Source of the DNA: Lachnospiraceae bacterium OF09-6
GTDB taxonomy: Bacteria; Bacillota; Clostridia; Lachnospirales; Lachnospiraceae
DNA length: 64,000 nt
Reading direction: 5' to 3'
Assembly: GCA_003435055.1 (NCBI GenBank)
Contig: QUMM01000006.1
Location: 74,839 to 138,838 of the forward strand
In this document: one piece after another, positions 1 to 9,221 of the stretch
Layout of the letters: every line of letters starts with the position of its first letter
Position numbering within the stretch: position 1 is the first letter of the stretch
The notes under the pieces: model-generated
Seen by the model: only the letters and a program-made list of their open reading frames with translations
Told to the model about the DNA's origin: nothing
Database searches by the model: none
Position numbers and translations under genes: made by a program

Positions 1-286
1 CATCAGCAAGCTTTACGCGCATATTGTAAAGCGTTCCGAACGCTCCCTCGTGGGAAAGATTGAGTCCCTCGCCGTAAAGGATATACTTTACCGTAAAGCA
101 AATCAATATAAGCGCAGATGTTCTCACAACATCTGCCATTGTCGCAGCTTCACTAATGTATTTCCCGATAAGATCGCTTATCAGAAAATACGGCACAACC
201 CCTATGGGAACGCTTATCGAGATGAGTGCAAGTGCTGTAAAAATGTGTCGTCTGTACTTTCCCGCATACTTTAATATAGATTCCAT
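1..286 (-). CDS. ABC transporter, membrane/ATPase type (N-terminal fragment, runs off the left edge)
   Basis: The reverse strand from 286 encodes about 95 residues before the window ends. It begins with a short cytoplasmic stretch and then a hydrophobic segment of alternating Ile/Leu/Ala/Val, an interrupted loop, and a second hydrophobic segment, as in the transmembrane half of type I exporter-like ABC proteins. ATG at 284-286 is preceded by AGGAGG eight bases upstream, which fixes the start. The ATPase half lies outside the window, so family membership is inferred from the N-terminal pattern and context. It follows the AraC regulator and importer genes on the same strand, an arrangement seen in siderophore or metallophore uptake loci where paired exporter-like ABC proteins accompany an AraC regulator. 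Confidence 0.6.
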   Translation of the reverse strand, partial: MESILKYAGKYRRHIFTALALISISVPIGVVPYFLISDLIGKYISEAATMADVVRTSALILICFTVKYILYGEGLNLSHEGAFGTLYNMRVKLAD

Positions 287-345
287 TTCGCTCCTCCTCT
301 TGTTAGTATTAGCTAACCAACGTAAAATAAAAAAGGCACACTTTT

Positions 346-1389
346 TCATGTACCTCTTAATATTACAGATTTAAGACTTCTTTTTTCTACTCCGAAAAGC
401 GTTTTTTTTTGCTCCGAAGCATTATTTTTCATTCTCCGGCGATATTCAAGCGGAGAATAACCGTAAACCGCACGGAATGCCGAAGCAAACTTGCTTTGAT
501 TGCCGTATCCGACAAGATGCGCAACGTCTCCGACACTCATTTCCGTGCGTCCTGAAAGAAGTTCCGCCGCATATCGAAGCTTTTTTGCTCTGATATAAGC
601 ACCTACCGGCTGACCGTAAAGACGTTTAAAGCAACTGCTGAGATTTGTTTCAGAAATGCAGAATTTTGATGCAAGTTCGCCTACCGTGATCTCATCAATA
701 AAGTGAAGATTTATGTAGGCGTATACTTCCTTTACTGCCTCTGCAACCGCATGGGAAAAGCTTGGCAGACGCTCCTGACATTCATAACCGCTTGCATTTA
801 TAAAACACAAAAGCTCCAGAGTTTTTAGCACCATATAAGGTTTTCTTATCTCTTCATTAACATGATACAGTTCTGAGAAAATATGCTCAAGAGCAGGTTT
901 GGCTCTTATAAAAAAGGTCGGTGAATTGCTGAATAAACGCTCCGAAATGCGTTTAAGATCAATTCCTGCTTCGGGTATGCGCTTGTCTATGACAGGCTGT
1001 GCCTTTTCAATGTCAATCATAATAGAAATGCCTCTGTATTTTCCGTAAGGAATATGTGAAGATACAAACTGTGAGCCATTTGTATCACTGATTGCAAGAT
1101 CTCCGCTGCTTAAGAAGCCAATTTCACCTGTTTCAAGCTCAAATTCAAAGCATCCTTCGTTACAGTAATTTATCTGAATAAACCCCGGAACGGGCGGAGT
1201 GTTCTGCCAGCATGATTTCATATCAAGGACATCATAGGACATAAGTATTCCATTCATGACTTCATAAACGTGCATGATTCCTTTTCCGCTTCCATCAGAA
1301 TCAGAAAGATAATAGATCGTGCAGTTCTTTCCGTCTTCTTCTCCTGCAAATTTGTAGTTTCTCCATGTTTCGGGATTTATCTTTTTCAT
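346..1389 (-). CDS. AraC-family transcriptional regulator
   Basis: This is a 347-residue protein with an unassigned N-terminal sensory domain and a C-terminal AraC-type double helix-turn-helix at about residues 230-325. Diagnostic pieces are ELASKFCISETNLSSCFKR (first helix-turn-helix) and the VAHLVGYGNQSKFASAFR segment followed by GYSPLEYRRR (second). The start at 1389 is chosen because AAGGAGAA lies immediately upstream of ATGAAAAAG; an in-frame start ten codons further up has no ribosome binding site. It lies between the substrate-binding protein gene and the ABC transporter gene on the same strand, so it probably regulates this transport locus. The effector is unknown; in related loci AraC proteins of this type respond to the siderophore or metal complex taken up. 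Confidence 0.85.
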   Translation of the reverse strand: MKKINPETWRNYKFAGEEDGKNCTIYYLSDSDGSGKGIMHVYEVMNGILMSYDVLDMKSCWQNTPPVPGFIQINYCNEGCFEFELETGEIGFLSSGDLAISDTNGSQFVSSHIPYGKYRGISIMIDIEKAQPVIDKRIPEAGIDLKRISERLFSNSPTFFIRAKPALEHIFSELYHVNEEIRKPYMVLKTLELLCFINASGYECQERLPSFSHAVAEAVKEVYAYINLHFIDEITVGELASKFCISETNLSSCFKRLYGQPVGAYIRAKKLRYAAELLSGRTEMSVGDVAHLVGYGNQSKFASAFRAVYGYSPLEYRRRMKNNASEQKKTLFGVEKRSLKSVILRGT

Positions 1390-1454
1390 AAATTCTCCTT
1401 GCATACAAATACGCTGCACATCTGTTATTTCTGACAGATGTGCAGCTGATAGTC

Positions 1455-3128
1455 TTATTTAAGGTCTAGTCCACTCACTTCAACATACTGGCTGTCTGAG
1501 CAGAATTCATAGCCGTTTATCTTATCACTGTTCCATGCGGCAAGTTCAACCGTGTTTGCAAAAGGAACGCAGAGAGCTTCATCTGGAATCGTTGTGAGAA
1601 TCGTATTGTATATCTCACTTATACGGCTTTCATCAGCGGAGCAGTCAAGCTCGGAAACAATCCCCTCAGGCAGGAATTCAGCAAACTGTACCGCAACGGG
1701 ATCTGCGCTGACTGTTGGATCCATATTGGTAACGACCGTGAACGGATCAAACGAACCACCATAAGTACGATAGTGGATAATATCATATTCACCGTTCATC
1801 GAAGCTTCATAATAGGTCATCATATCCATATCAGAAACATTTACCTTGAAGCCAACCTTGCCAAGCTGAGAAGCAATCGCAAGCATACCATCACCGATGC
1901 TTCCGTAATCGCTTGTGTAAAGCATAGTCAATTCAAGTGGAGTTCCATCCTTGTCCCTTATGCCGTCACCATCGGAATCCTTCCATCCAGCTTCATCCAG
2001 AAGCTGTGCAGCCTTATCCGGATCATAGCTGTAAACAGTTGCCTCAACATCACAGTAAGGCTTTGATTCGCTGAAAAGAGTATCGGCAGGTGTCATTGTT
2101 CCCCGGAAAACATCGTTTGATATGGAATCCCTGTCAATTGCATATTCAACGGCAAGACGCACATTTTTATCATCAAATGGCTCTTTTGCCATATTGAAGC
2201 CTATATAATTTGTAAGAGTAGGCTCATCATTGATTGCTGTGCCGAAAGAGCTGTCTGCGGAAAGTTCGGTGTAAGCATCCGCGCTGAGTCTTGCTGCACC
2301 TGTTATAGCATCTATTTCACCACTTCTGAGTGCGAGCACCTTTGCATCATTATCCGGAATGACCTTTATCTTGAAAGTATCAGCCTCAGGAGTCTCACCC
2401 CAGTAATATGGATTGCGGACAAAGGTATAAACACTTCCGTCGAAGTCTCCCTGATACATATATGGTCCTGTTCCCATGGTCATTGTCTGAAAATCATCGG
2501 CTTTATATGTAAGGTCATCGTTAAAACCATTTGGATTTACAATACCGAGAGGATTGCAGGTGGAAAGGTCGTTGAGTGTGCCATAGTAAGGCTGGGTGAG
2601 CTTTATAACAACAGTGGATTCATCAGGAGCTTCAATCGTGTCAATGACCGTCATGAGTTTTCCGTATGAACCGATATACGCTCCAAGGTTCACCGCTGCA
2701 GCTTCAAGGCTCTTTTTTACTGCAATCGCATCGCAAGGAGTTCCATCGGAGAATTTAATGCCATCTCTAAGGGTAAAGGTATATTCCTTTCCATCCTCAC
2801 TCACGTCCCATTTTTCCGCAAGACTGCCCTTATATTCGCCATCTTCATAAACAACAAGAGTATCGTAAAAATTATGTCCCCAGTAAGATATTCCATAATT
2901 CGAAGACATTCCGCCATGAACGATAGCATAAAATCCTGCATCAAACGTCCAACTCTCGCAAAGAGTTACGCTTTTATTTTCCTCTGACTGACTGGCATCA
3001 CTGTTGGCTGCTGAAGTTTTTGAATCACTCGTTTCGGATGCAATGTCCGCACTGGCGCAGACAGCCACCGCCATATTTGTACAAATCGAAAGTGCCGCAG
3101 CCACAGCAAAAAACATTTTCATTTTCAT
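1455..3128 (-). CDS. Peptide/nickel-type ABC transporter substrate-binding protein (SBP family 5)
   Basis: This 557-residue protein starts with a lysine-rich signal peptide and a hydrophobic core ending near CASADIASE, followed by a Ser/Thr/Asp/Glu-rich linker typical of secreted Firmicute binding proteins. Family 5 features include TFTLRDGIKFSDGTPCDA, the NPYYWGE motif and AVEYAIDRDSISNDVFRG. The start at 3128 is supported by AGAAAGGAAAA upstream; the longer open frame from 3188 would overlap the preceding ATPase gene and has no binding site. It is the fifth gene of a minus-strand operon with two permeases and two ATPases. It probably captures oligopeptides, nickel or a metallophore complex outside the cell; the ligand cannot be read from sequence. 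Whether the Cys in the signal region is a lipidation site is unclear, because the -1 residue is Val. Confidence 0.85.
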   Translation of the reverse strand: MKMKMFFAVAAALSICTNMAVAVCASADIASETSDSKTSAANSDASQSEENKSVTLCESWTFDAGFYAIVHGGMSSNYGISYWGHNFYDTLVVYEDGEYKGSLAEKWDVSEDGKEYTFTLRDGIKFSDGTPCDAIAVKKSLEAAAVNLGAYIGSYGKLMTVIDTIEAPDESTVVIKLTQPYYGTLNDLSTCNPLGIVNPNGFNDDLTYKADDFQTMTMGTGPYMYQGDFDGSVYTFVRNPYYWGETPEADTFKIKVIPDNDAKVLALRSGEIDAITGAARLSADAYTELSADSSFGTAINDEPTLTNYIGFNMAKEPFDDKNVRLAVEYAIDRDSISNDVFRGTMTPADTLFSESKPYCDVEATVYSYDPDKAAQLLDEAGWKDSDGDGIRDKDGTPLELTMLYTSDYGSIGDGMLAIASQLGKVGFKVNVSDMDMMTYYEASMNGEYDIIHYRTYGGSFDPFTVVTNMDPTVSADPVAVQFAEFLPEGIVSELDCSADESRISEIYNTILTTIPDEALCVPFANTVELAAWNSDKINGYEFCSDSQYVEVSGLDLK

Positions 3129-3162
3129 AATTTTTTCCTTTCTATTGAGAATTTGATTTATA

Positions 3163-3960
3163 TTAACCGTTTTTAACGGAAATATCATATTTTTTTATTC
3201 CTGATGACGAGGAACTTATAAGCGTTTTTGCATATTCACTTTTAAATACCTTTATATCCCCTGAATAGTTTACAGTTTCAAGTATCCTGCCACTTTTCAT
3301 AACGGCTATCCTCTGTGATATGTAGAGAGCTGCATCTATATCGTGAGTGATAAGCAGGCAGCCTTTTCCCGAATTTTTCTGTATCTTTATGAGCAGATCC
3401 AGAACATTTTTTCTGACAACTGCATCAAGTCCGCTGACGGCCTCATCAAAAATTATATAATCAGGATCTGCGGCAAGCGCACGGGCTATACATACTCTCT
3501 TCTGCTGTCCTCCTGAAAGCTCTCCCGAGCGCTGTGAAAGAATAGTTTTGGGAAGTTCCATTTGTTCAATAAACTTTTCAACTGTTTTCCTTTCTTCGTC
3601 TCTTGAGCATTTTTTTAGATTTTTTATTGGTTCTGCAATACTTTCATATACAGAAAAACGTGGGTCAAGAGCAGCTCTGCTGTTTTGAAGAACAAGCTGG
3701 AGTTTTGCACAGATAACCTTATTTTTTCTTCGCAGCCTGGGAGTCAGACTCTCGCCGTCACACACAACAGTTCCACTGTCGGGAGAAATAAGTCCTGAAA
3801 TTATCCTTACAAGAGTGGTCTTTCCCGAGCCGCTTTCTCCTACAAGAGAGTAGAATTCGTTTTTATCCAGAAAAAAACTCACATTATCGACTGCGTTGAA
3901 TTTTTTTCCGTCTTTGAAAAAGCATTTGGTAATATTATTTGCCGTTAAAATATATCTCAC
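3163..3960 (-). CDS. Peptide/nickel-type ABC importer ATPase (NikE/DppF-like)
   Basis: This is a 265-residue ATP-binding subunit. Walker A GESGSGKT is near residue 40, the signature LSGGQQKR near 143, Walker B YIIFDEAVSGLD near 168 and the switch histidine in LLITHDID. The start codon is GTG at 3958-3960, one base after the frameshift-corrected stop of the upstream ATPase gene, so translation is probably coupled. It would pair with the NikD-like subunit as the nucleotide-binding heterodimer of the importer. Its 3' end overlaps the upstream open frame of the binding protein but not the chosen start of that gene. Confidence 0.85.
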   Translation of the reverse strand: MRYILTANNITKCFFKDGKKFNAVDNVSFFLDKNEFYSLVGESGSGKTTLVRIISGLISPDSGTVVCDGESLTPRLRRKNKVICAKLQLVLQNSRAALDPRFSVYESIAEPIKNLKKCSRDEERKTVEKFIEQMELPKTILSQRSGELSGGQQKRVCIARALAADPDYIIFDEAVSGLDAVVRKNVLDLLIKIQKNSGKGCLLITHDIDAALYISQRIAVMKSGRILETVNYSGDIKVFKSEYAKTLISSSSSGIKKYDISVKNG

Positions 3961-3961
3961 C

Positions 3962-4728
3962 TCATATCAGCAGAGCAGCATTAAGCAGCTCCTTTGTATA
4001 TTCATTTTCAGGAGCGGCAATTATCTTCTCTATGTTGCCCTGCTCCACAAAAACACCGTTTTTCATTATATAAGCATATCCACCGAAACGATCTGCCACA
4101 GCAAAATCATGAGTTATCATTATAACAGCTGCGCTGCCGCACAGGCCTTTGAGCAGATTCGTGACTGCTATTCTATGCTCTGCATCAAGGCAGTGGTAGG
4201 CTCGTCTGCAATGATCAGCTTAGGGTGGTTTATGATTGCTGCAGCCACAGCTGCTCTTTGCAGCATTCCACCTGAAAGCATATAAGGATAACTTGACCAT
4301 ATCGCTTTGCATTGTTCCAAGCCAGCCCTATGCATAGCTTCAAAAACAGCATTTTGAGCGGCTTTGACACTGCTTTTGTTATGAATTCTATATGTTTCCG
4401 CGAGCTGATTTCCAAGTTTGCAGGAAGGATCAAAGGATGTCATTGGATTTTGGGGGATAAGTGCAATATCACTTCCGTAAAGTTTTCTTCGTTTCTTTGT
4501 ATCCGCCGACATAATATCTTTTCCCTCAAAAAATATCTGTCCTGATACATCAAAATTATATCTGTTCGTAAGACCGAACAGTGCACGGCATATCATTGTT
4601 TTTCCGCTGCCCGACTGACCAAGAATCAGAAGCGGTTCGCCTTCATCAACGGAAAGATTAATCCCATTAACAGCCTTTACTCCACTGCTTTTTACTTTTA
4701 CAGAAAGCTCTTTTATTTCAAGCAGCAT
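3962..4728 (-). pseudogene. Peptide/nickel-type ABC importer ATPase (NikD/DppD-like), frameshifted
   Basis: The frame from 4728 gives Walker A GQSGSGKT, the signature LSGGMLQRAAVA and Walker B LIIADEPTTAL, then leaves the family at about 4189 and stops 5 codons later. Reading one frame over restores the expected sequence: Asp-Ala-Glu after Leu, the switch motif MITHDFAVADRF and a C-terminus ending at a TGA at 3962-3964. The site is GCCTTGATGC, where one C (GCCCTTGAT) is enough to restore the frame. Everything else is conserved, so this is either a recent mutation or a sequencing error. It starts directly after the stop of the permease gene at 4729 and is followed after one base by the second ATPase gene. 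Confidence 0.8.
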
Positions 4729-5550
4729 TTATATTCCTCCCTCTGAGGTCAGTGCGTCACGCAGCGCTTCACCAAAAAGATTAAAACCTGCTGTGGTAAC
4801 AAAAATACAAATTCCGGGATAAACAAGCATCTCAGGATGACCGTAAAGTCCCGTTCTTGCTTCATTCAACATTGCCCCCCATTCGGCAGTTCCCTGTGGA
4901 AGTCCAAGACCAAGAAATGAAAAGCTCGATATCATTATGATTGCAGAAGCAACTCCCGTACTCATATAAACGATGCACTGTGGAAGAATGTTCGGTATAA
5001 GGTGTCTGAATATCAGACTTACCGTGCTGCAGCCACTTATCCTTGCTGCTATAATATACTCTTTGCCCATTTCTGTTGCGGCATATGAACGAACCGTTCT
5101 TGCAAACCAGGCCCACATAGAAATCACGACAGCAACAGCAATATTCTGTATACCGTTTCCGAGAACGCTTATCACCGCAATAGCTGTTATGAGTGATGGA
5201 AAGGAAATAAAAACGTCACAGATAAACGTAATTATCCTGTCCATCTTTTCACCTGCACAGACACTAAACGTTCCTATAATAAGTCCCAGGATTCCGAGTA
5301 TCAGCAACATAGGAATACTCATTCCTATGGCATATCTTGCACCATATATAAGACGTGAAAGCTCGCATCTTCCAAGCTGATCCGTTCCAAGAGGGTAATC
5401 CCAATCTGCCTTGAGGTATTTAAGTGATGGATCTATTTGATCTGGTGAATTTGGTGCTATTACAGGCGCAAATATTGCACATATAATTACAATCATAATA
5501 AGTATAAGTCCTATAACCGCCTGTGGTTTCGAAAAAATTTTCTTAGTCAT
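4729..5550 (-). CDS. Peptide/nickel-type ABC importer permease (NikC/DppC-like)
   Basis: This 273-residue inner-membrane permease has an N-terminal hydrophobic segment followed by the DppC-type extracellular motif HxLGTDxxGRD, here YPLGTDQLGRCELSRLIYGAR. Its EAA loop for ATPase contact includes EYIIAARISGCS followed by RHLIPNILP. About six transmembrane segments are visible. It overlaps the upstream permease gene by eight bases and abuts the ATPase gene start, as expected for one operon. With the NikB-like partner it forms the translocation pore. Confidence 0.88.
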   Translation of the reverse strand: MTKKIFSKPQAVIGLILIMIVIICAIFAPVIAPNSPDQIDPSLKYLKADWDYPLGTDQLGRCELSRLIYGARYAIGMSIPMLLILGILGLIIGTFSVCAGEKMDRIITFICDVFISFPSLITAIAVISVLGNGIQNIAVAVVISMWAWFARTVRSYAATEMGKEYIIAARISGCSTVSLIFRHLIPNILPQCIVYMSTGVASAIIMISSFSFLGLGLPQGTAEWGAMLNEARTGLYGHPEMLVYPGICIFVTTAGFNLFGEALRDALTSEGGI

Positions 5551-6481
5551 TTATCTCCCTTACCATCCACGGGCATATCAGCCTGTTTATCACATCTGCT
5601 GCAAGATTGGTAATCACAAACACTGTTGCAATTATCACAATACAAGCAGCAGCCGCACAAGAATCTCCGCTCACAACACAGGAAACAAGATATGTTCCTA
5701 CTCCGTTCAGTGAAAAAACTTTTTCTGCAACAGCACTTCCTGCAAGCATATATCCAAGATACTGACCGAAAAGAGTTATCACAGGAGGCAATGAATTTTT
5801 AAATCCGTGCCTCACGATTATCTGCCACTCGGACAGTCCTCTTGTCCTTGCATATGCCGCATAATCCGAGCTTATTTCTGAAAGCAATGACGAACGCATT
5901 ACCCTGATTGCTCCGCAGGCTGACGGAAATGCCAGTGCAAAAGACGGAAGTATATATCCGCTTATTCCCGCCTTCGGAACAACACTGAATATCGACAGCC
6001 TGACCGCAAACAGCAGCAGAAGCATAAATCCAAGCCAGAAAACGGGCAGGCATATCCCACCTATGGTCAACACCCTCACAATATGGTCAAACATTTTGCC
6101 ATGAAACCTTGCACACAAAATTGCTATGGAAAAAACAATAATGATCATCCATCCCATTGCCATGATAACAAGTTGGAAAGTTATAGGAAAAAAAGTTTTT
6201 ATATCGTCAGTTATACTGTGATACGTAACCACCGATTTTCCCATATCACCCTTAAACAGTCCTTTCAGCCACAGAAAATAGCGTGTAGGCAGCGGCTTAT
6301 CAAGTCCCATTTCTTCCCTCAGGGAATCTACGAGTATTGTGTCACCTGCTGAGTTGCTTCGTATCGCAGCAGCCAATGCCGGATCTTTTCCTGACATTGT
6401 CATGAGAATAAAACACAGTACCGTCACCCCTATAAGGACAGGGATTGTGCTTGCAAATCTTTTTATAAAATACTTTTTCAA
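5543..6481 (-). CDS. Peptide/nickel-type ABC importer permease (NikB/DppB-like)
   Basis: This permease of about 312 residues has the DppB N-terminal hallmark KRFASTIPVLIGVTVLCFIL and a periplasmic loop with LREEMGLDKPLPTRYFLWL. The EAA-like loop is DYAAYARTRGLSEWQIIVRHG. I place the start at TTG 6479-6481 because GGAGGGGG sits eight bases upstream. The GTG six codons further up would put that binding site inside the gene. It is the first gene of the operon. No promoter was confidently placed in the A/T-rich region 6482-6610. Confidence 0.85.
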   Translation of the reverse strand: MKKYFIKRFASTIPVLIGVTVLCFILMTMSGKDPALAAAIRSNSAGDTILVDSLREEMGLDKPLPTRYFLWLKGLFKGDMGKSVVTYHSITDDIKTFFPITFQLVIMAMGWMIIIVFSIAILCARFHGKMFDHIVRVLTIGGICLPVFWLGFMLLLLFAVRLSIFSVVPKAGISGYILPSFALAFPSACGAIRVMRSSLLSEISSDYAAYARTRGLSEWQIIVRHGFKNSLPPVITLFGQYLGYMLAGSAVAEKVFSLNGVGTYLVSCVVSGDSCAAAACIVIIATVFVITNLAADVINRLICPWMVREIND

Positions 6482-6613
6482 GTAAGTCCCCCTCCGCACA
6501 AGTAAGTTGCAACTAATTTTTGTTTCATTCTACATAATAGCATATTTTGAAATAATTTCCACTCCAAAATCTCATACTTTGGCTCCAAAAAAACAGCTCT
6601 ACCATTTAAAACA

Positions 6614-6649
6614 GAAAAAGACGCAAGCCACATTTCTATGACTCACGCC
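6614..6649 (-). terminator. Rho-independent terminator (minus strand), near-copy of the one at 10645-10676
   Basis: On the minus strand GCGTGAGTCATAG pairs with the segment ending TGTGGCTTGCGTC and is followed by TTTTT. The core TTTCTATGACTCACGCCTTT is identical in the second copy about 4 kb away. It lies just downstream of the gene remnant ending at 6676. Confidence 0.65.
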
Positions 6650-6675
6650 TTTTTCTACTCATATTTTAAAAATCT

Positions 6676-6849
6676 TTATTTTCTTTTTCTTTCATATAAT
6701 TCATACAATTTCCCGCATTCCATGCATATCCACCCTGCTTCGCCTGTATATAGCGGATATTTTCGTTCCTTACAATATTCTGTTTCATAATTTCCTATTA
6801 GTTCCACAAGGTTATTGATATCCCCCAATCTGCGCGGCAGCCATTCCTG
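6676..6849 (-). pseudogene. Remnant of a small Cys-containing protein
   Basis: An open frame on the minus strand encodes about 57 residues from an in-frame TAA at 6850 to the stop at 6676. It contains a tryptophan/proline start-like segment WLPRRLGDINN, then YCKERKYPLY and WICMECGKLYELYERKRK, giving a CxxC pair that could belong to a small zinc ribbon. No convincing start codon or ribosome binding site was found, and the 5' part overlaps the remnant of a response regulator on the other strand. It is probably the 3' end of a gene truncated by deletion. Function not recognised. Confidence 0.45.
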
Positions 6850-6996
6850 TTATTGCCCACAAAAAGCCAGTTCTTTTTTTATTTTGACGGAACAGGCTTT
6901 CGCCTTGATAACGGAAGCAATATCCCGGTAAGCAGAAAGCTTCTCAAAAACGCCAGACAGACATTTATGGAATTTCTGTTCCAAAGGAGGTCCTGA
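6850..6996 (+). pseudogene. LytTR response regulator, C-terminal fragment
   Basis: Translation of 6850-6996 gives about 48 residues ending in GFRLDNGSNIPVSRKLLKNA and then RQTFMEFLFQRRS before a TGA. The 'SRKLLKxAR' segment is the end of a LytTR DNA-binding domain, as in AgrA-like regulators. No receiver domain or beginning of the LytTR domain is present upstream; the sequence changes character at about 6850. It is followed at once by remnants of a GHKL histidine kinase, so this was an AgrA/AgrC-like pair. Confidence 0.6.
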
Positions 6997-6997
6997 A

Positions 6998-8012
6998 ATA
7001 ACTAACATACTTCGCCCTGTACTTGAACTTTCCGTAATCATTCCCGGCATACTGCTGGCATACCTGCCTGTAAAAAGCTATCTGAGACAGACACCGCTTA
7101 AGCTGACAGCGTGGCTTCTTCCTCTTCTTCTGGGAATCTGTATTTTCGGAGGAGCGGTTTGTTGTGCTCTCCACTTTCCCACCAGATGGATCCTGTTTCC
7201 TCTGCTGCCTGTTATTATGCTTATTTATCATAAAACATTAAAAATCTCTGTCTGGAAATCCGTCAGTATTTTTCTGGCAGTCTGGTATCCTGCCCGCCAC
7301 TGTGTTCAGACAATGATCGCAGACGAAAACTTTGCCCAGACCTGGTATGTATTCTGGATCCTTCCGGTAATCTTCATCGGAGTGAATCTTTTTATGATTC
7401 CTAAATACCGCGATACTTTATATACCGGACGAGTCCTGCAGTGTTATATTGTTTTCAGTCTTGTACTGCTCATAATCCTGCTCCTGTTTTATGTCATGTT
7501 TCTCATGATGGCGGTCAGCCTGAACAGAAATGTCAAACTTCAGCAGGAAAACCATTTTCTTTCTCTTCAGCAGGAAAGATACGAGAATCTCTGCATTGCC
7601 ATTGAAGAAGCAAGACAGGCGCGTCACGATATCCGCCATCATCTTGTACAACTGTCCTCTATGGCAGAGCAGGGTGACATGGAAAAAATCAAAAAATATC
7701 TCTTGGCTGCAACCGGAAAATCTCTGACTATAACCTCCATTTCTGTGAAAATCAGGCTGTTGACAGTGTTTTCGGATATTATTCCACTCTTGCCAAAAGA
7801 GAAAACATTCCTTTTCATGCACTGGTTTCCCTGTCTGCTGATCTTTCCATAGATGAGATTAATCTGTGCCTTGTATTTTCCAATCCTCCAAACGCTCCGG
7901 GAACGGCATGGGAATCGAATCCGTCCGCCATATTACCGACAAAAACGGCGGTGCCTGTGACTTTACCTATGAAAATGGTAGCTTCTGTTTTGAAGCAATA
8001 TTGATCTTTTAA
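6998..8012 (+). pseudogene. AgrC-like GHKL sensor histidine kinase, degraded
   Basis: Reading from ATA at 6998 (AAAGGAGG nine bases upstream, so the original ATG has probably mutated to ATA) gives an N-terminal domain with about six hydrophobic segments. The phosphoacceptor motif ARQARHDIRHHLVQLSSMA follows. At about 7728 the frame must shift by one to recover HFCENQAVDSVFGYYSTLAK and the ALVSLSADLSIDEINLCLVF segment. The expected N-box region that should follow is missing, and the next recognisable part is GNGMGIESVRHI in a third frame, ending at 8012. The gene therefore has a lost start, at least one frameshift and an internal deletion. It is non-functional. Confidence 0.7.
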
Positions 8013-8099
8013 TTTATTGGGCAGCAACTGTCTGATACCCCGGAAAGCCTTTAAAACAAGCACTTGTTAATTGTTTCGTGAACCAAGATTTTGTGAATG

Positions 8100-9221
8100 T
8101 TACAAATATTCCCCGAGCATCTGCGAAACGCATGCCTGTATGGTGTCTATAATTCTTTCACAATTGCTCTTTCGCATTCCCGCTGCAATACCTACTGCCA
8201 GAAGTTCCTTCCTTCCTGGATTTCGTCCGTTTCCATCAACTGTGGTTGTATGTTCCCCGTAATACGTATTACTGTAAGTAAGGTCATATGCCGGGCTCAA
8301 TCTCCATTGATCATTTATTTCGTCATATAAATATGTGAAGTTCTTTGAATGATCATCCCGGTTATGTGCAAACACATTAAAACACATGCGGCAAAACATC
8401 TTCTCCACATCTTCTTTATTATCTCTGGTCAAAATCTTTGTAAGTTTCATCAAACTATGATAATCCAAACTTGGCTGTTCAAAATCCAGTTCCAGAAGTG
8501 CTGCTGCCGTCAGCATATGAAGTCTTTTTCCATCAGCCTCTCTATCGAATCGACTGATTCCAAAATACCCCTTACATATATCTGATGGAAAAAGTTTCGT
8601 TTCACTCATTGTAATGCCACATTGTCTTGCGCAGCAGGAATAATCGTACTCCATCTTTCCTGCATCTTTTCCATCTACATGCGCAGGAAATTTTATAATC
8701 CACTCTTTTCGATCAATTGTCGTCATAATTTTGGGTCTGGCACCTCCACTGGTGCCACCAAGGCGATACAATTCATCCAGTTTATCTGAGTATTCTGTAT
8801 TCAGTATCTTCGCACACTCTTCTGCCAGTTCATCCAGATTCACAGGCTTTTGCTGTTCTGAAAAACTTTTTTCCGGATAATATGTCAATGCTCCCATTCC
8901 AGACTTTCCAACTATTGCCAATCGATCCAGAACTGTCAGTTCATCCAGGTTCTGTTTATGTTCTCGAAGTAATCGATTTAATAATAATCGTCCCCAGTTA
9001 TCTGGAAGACTATCTGCAAAAACGCCAAAAAGTCCATCAAAATAATCTTTTGTTGGAATAAATACTTGTTTTTTTAAAGGCAATGAAAATGGACTGATAG
9101 AGAAACCATTTTCCAACCATTCTTCACTATATTGAAATGCCACTTTATGGTCAGCTGTCATTGCCAGTGTTCCTACATGTCTTTCATCATAGTATACCTG
9201 CAATGCATTATTTTGTCTCAT
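8100..9221 (-). CDS. hipA: HipA-family serine/threonine kinase toxin
   Basis: This 373-residue protein has a HipA N-terminal subdomain (about residues 1-100, with PFSLPLKKQVF and DSLPDNWGR) and the kinase core. The Gly-rich/substrate loop is LGGTSGGARPKI, the ATP-lysine is in EWIIKFPA, the catalytic motif is FNVFAHNRDDHSKNF (HNxDDHxKN) and the metal-binding DLT is in LSPAYDLTYS. In HipBA systems the kinase phosphorylates a translation component and its partner neutralises it. The gene overlaps hipB by 14 bases on the same strand. All catalytic motifs are present, so it is probably active. The length is somewhat below E. coli HipA (440), as in the short HipA group of Firmicutes. Confidence 0.9.
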   Translation of the reverse strand: MRQNNALQVYYDERHVGTLAMTADHKVAFQYSEEWLENGFSISPFSLPLKKQVFIPTKDYFDGLFGVFADSLPDNWGRLLLNRLLREHKQNLDELTVLDRLAIVGKSGMGALTYYPEKSFSEQQKPVNLDELAEECAKILNTEYSDKLDELYRLGGTSGGARPKIMTTIDRKEWIIKFPAHVDGKDAGKMEYDYSCCARQCGITMSETKLFPSDICKGYFGISRFDREADGKRLHMLTAAALLELDFEQPSLDYHSLMKLTKILTRDNKEDVEKMFCRMCFNVFAHNRDDHSKNFTYLYDEINDQWRLSPAYDLTYSNTYYGEHTTTVDGNGRNPGRKELLAVGIAAGMRKSNCERIIDTIQACVSQMLGEYL

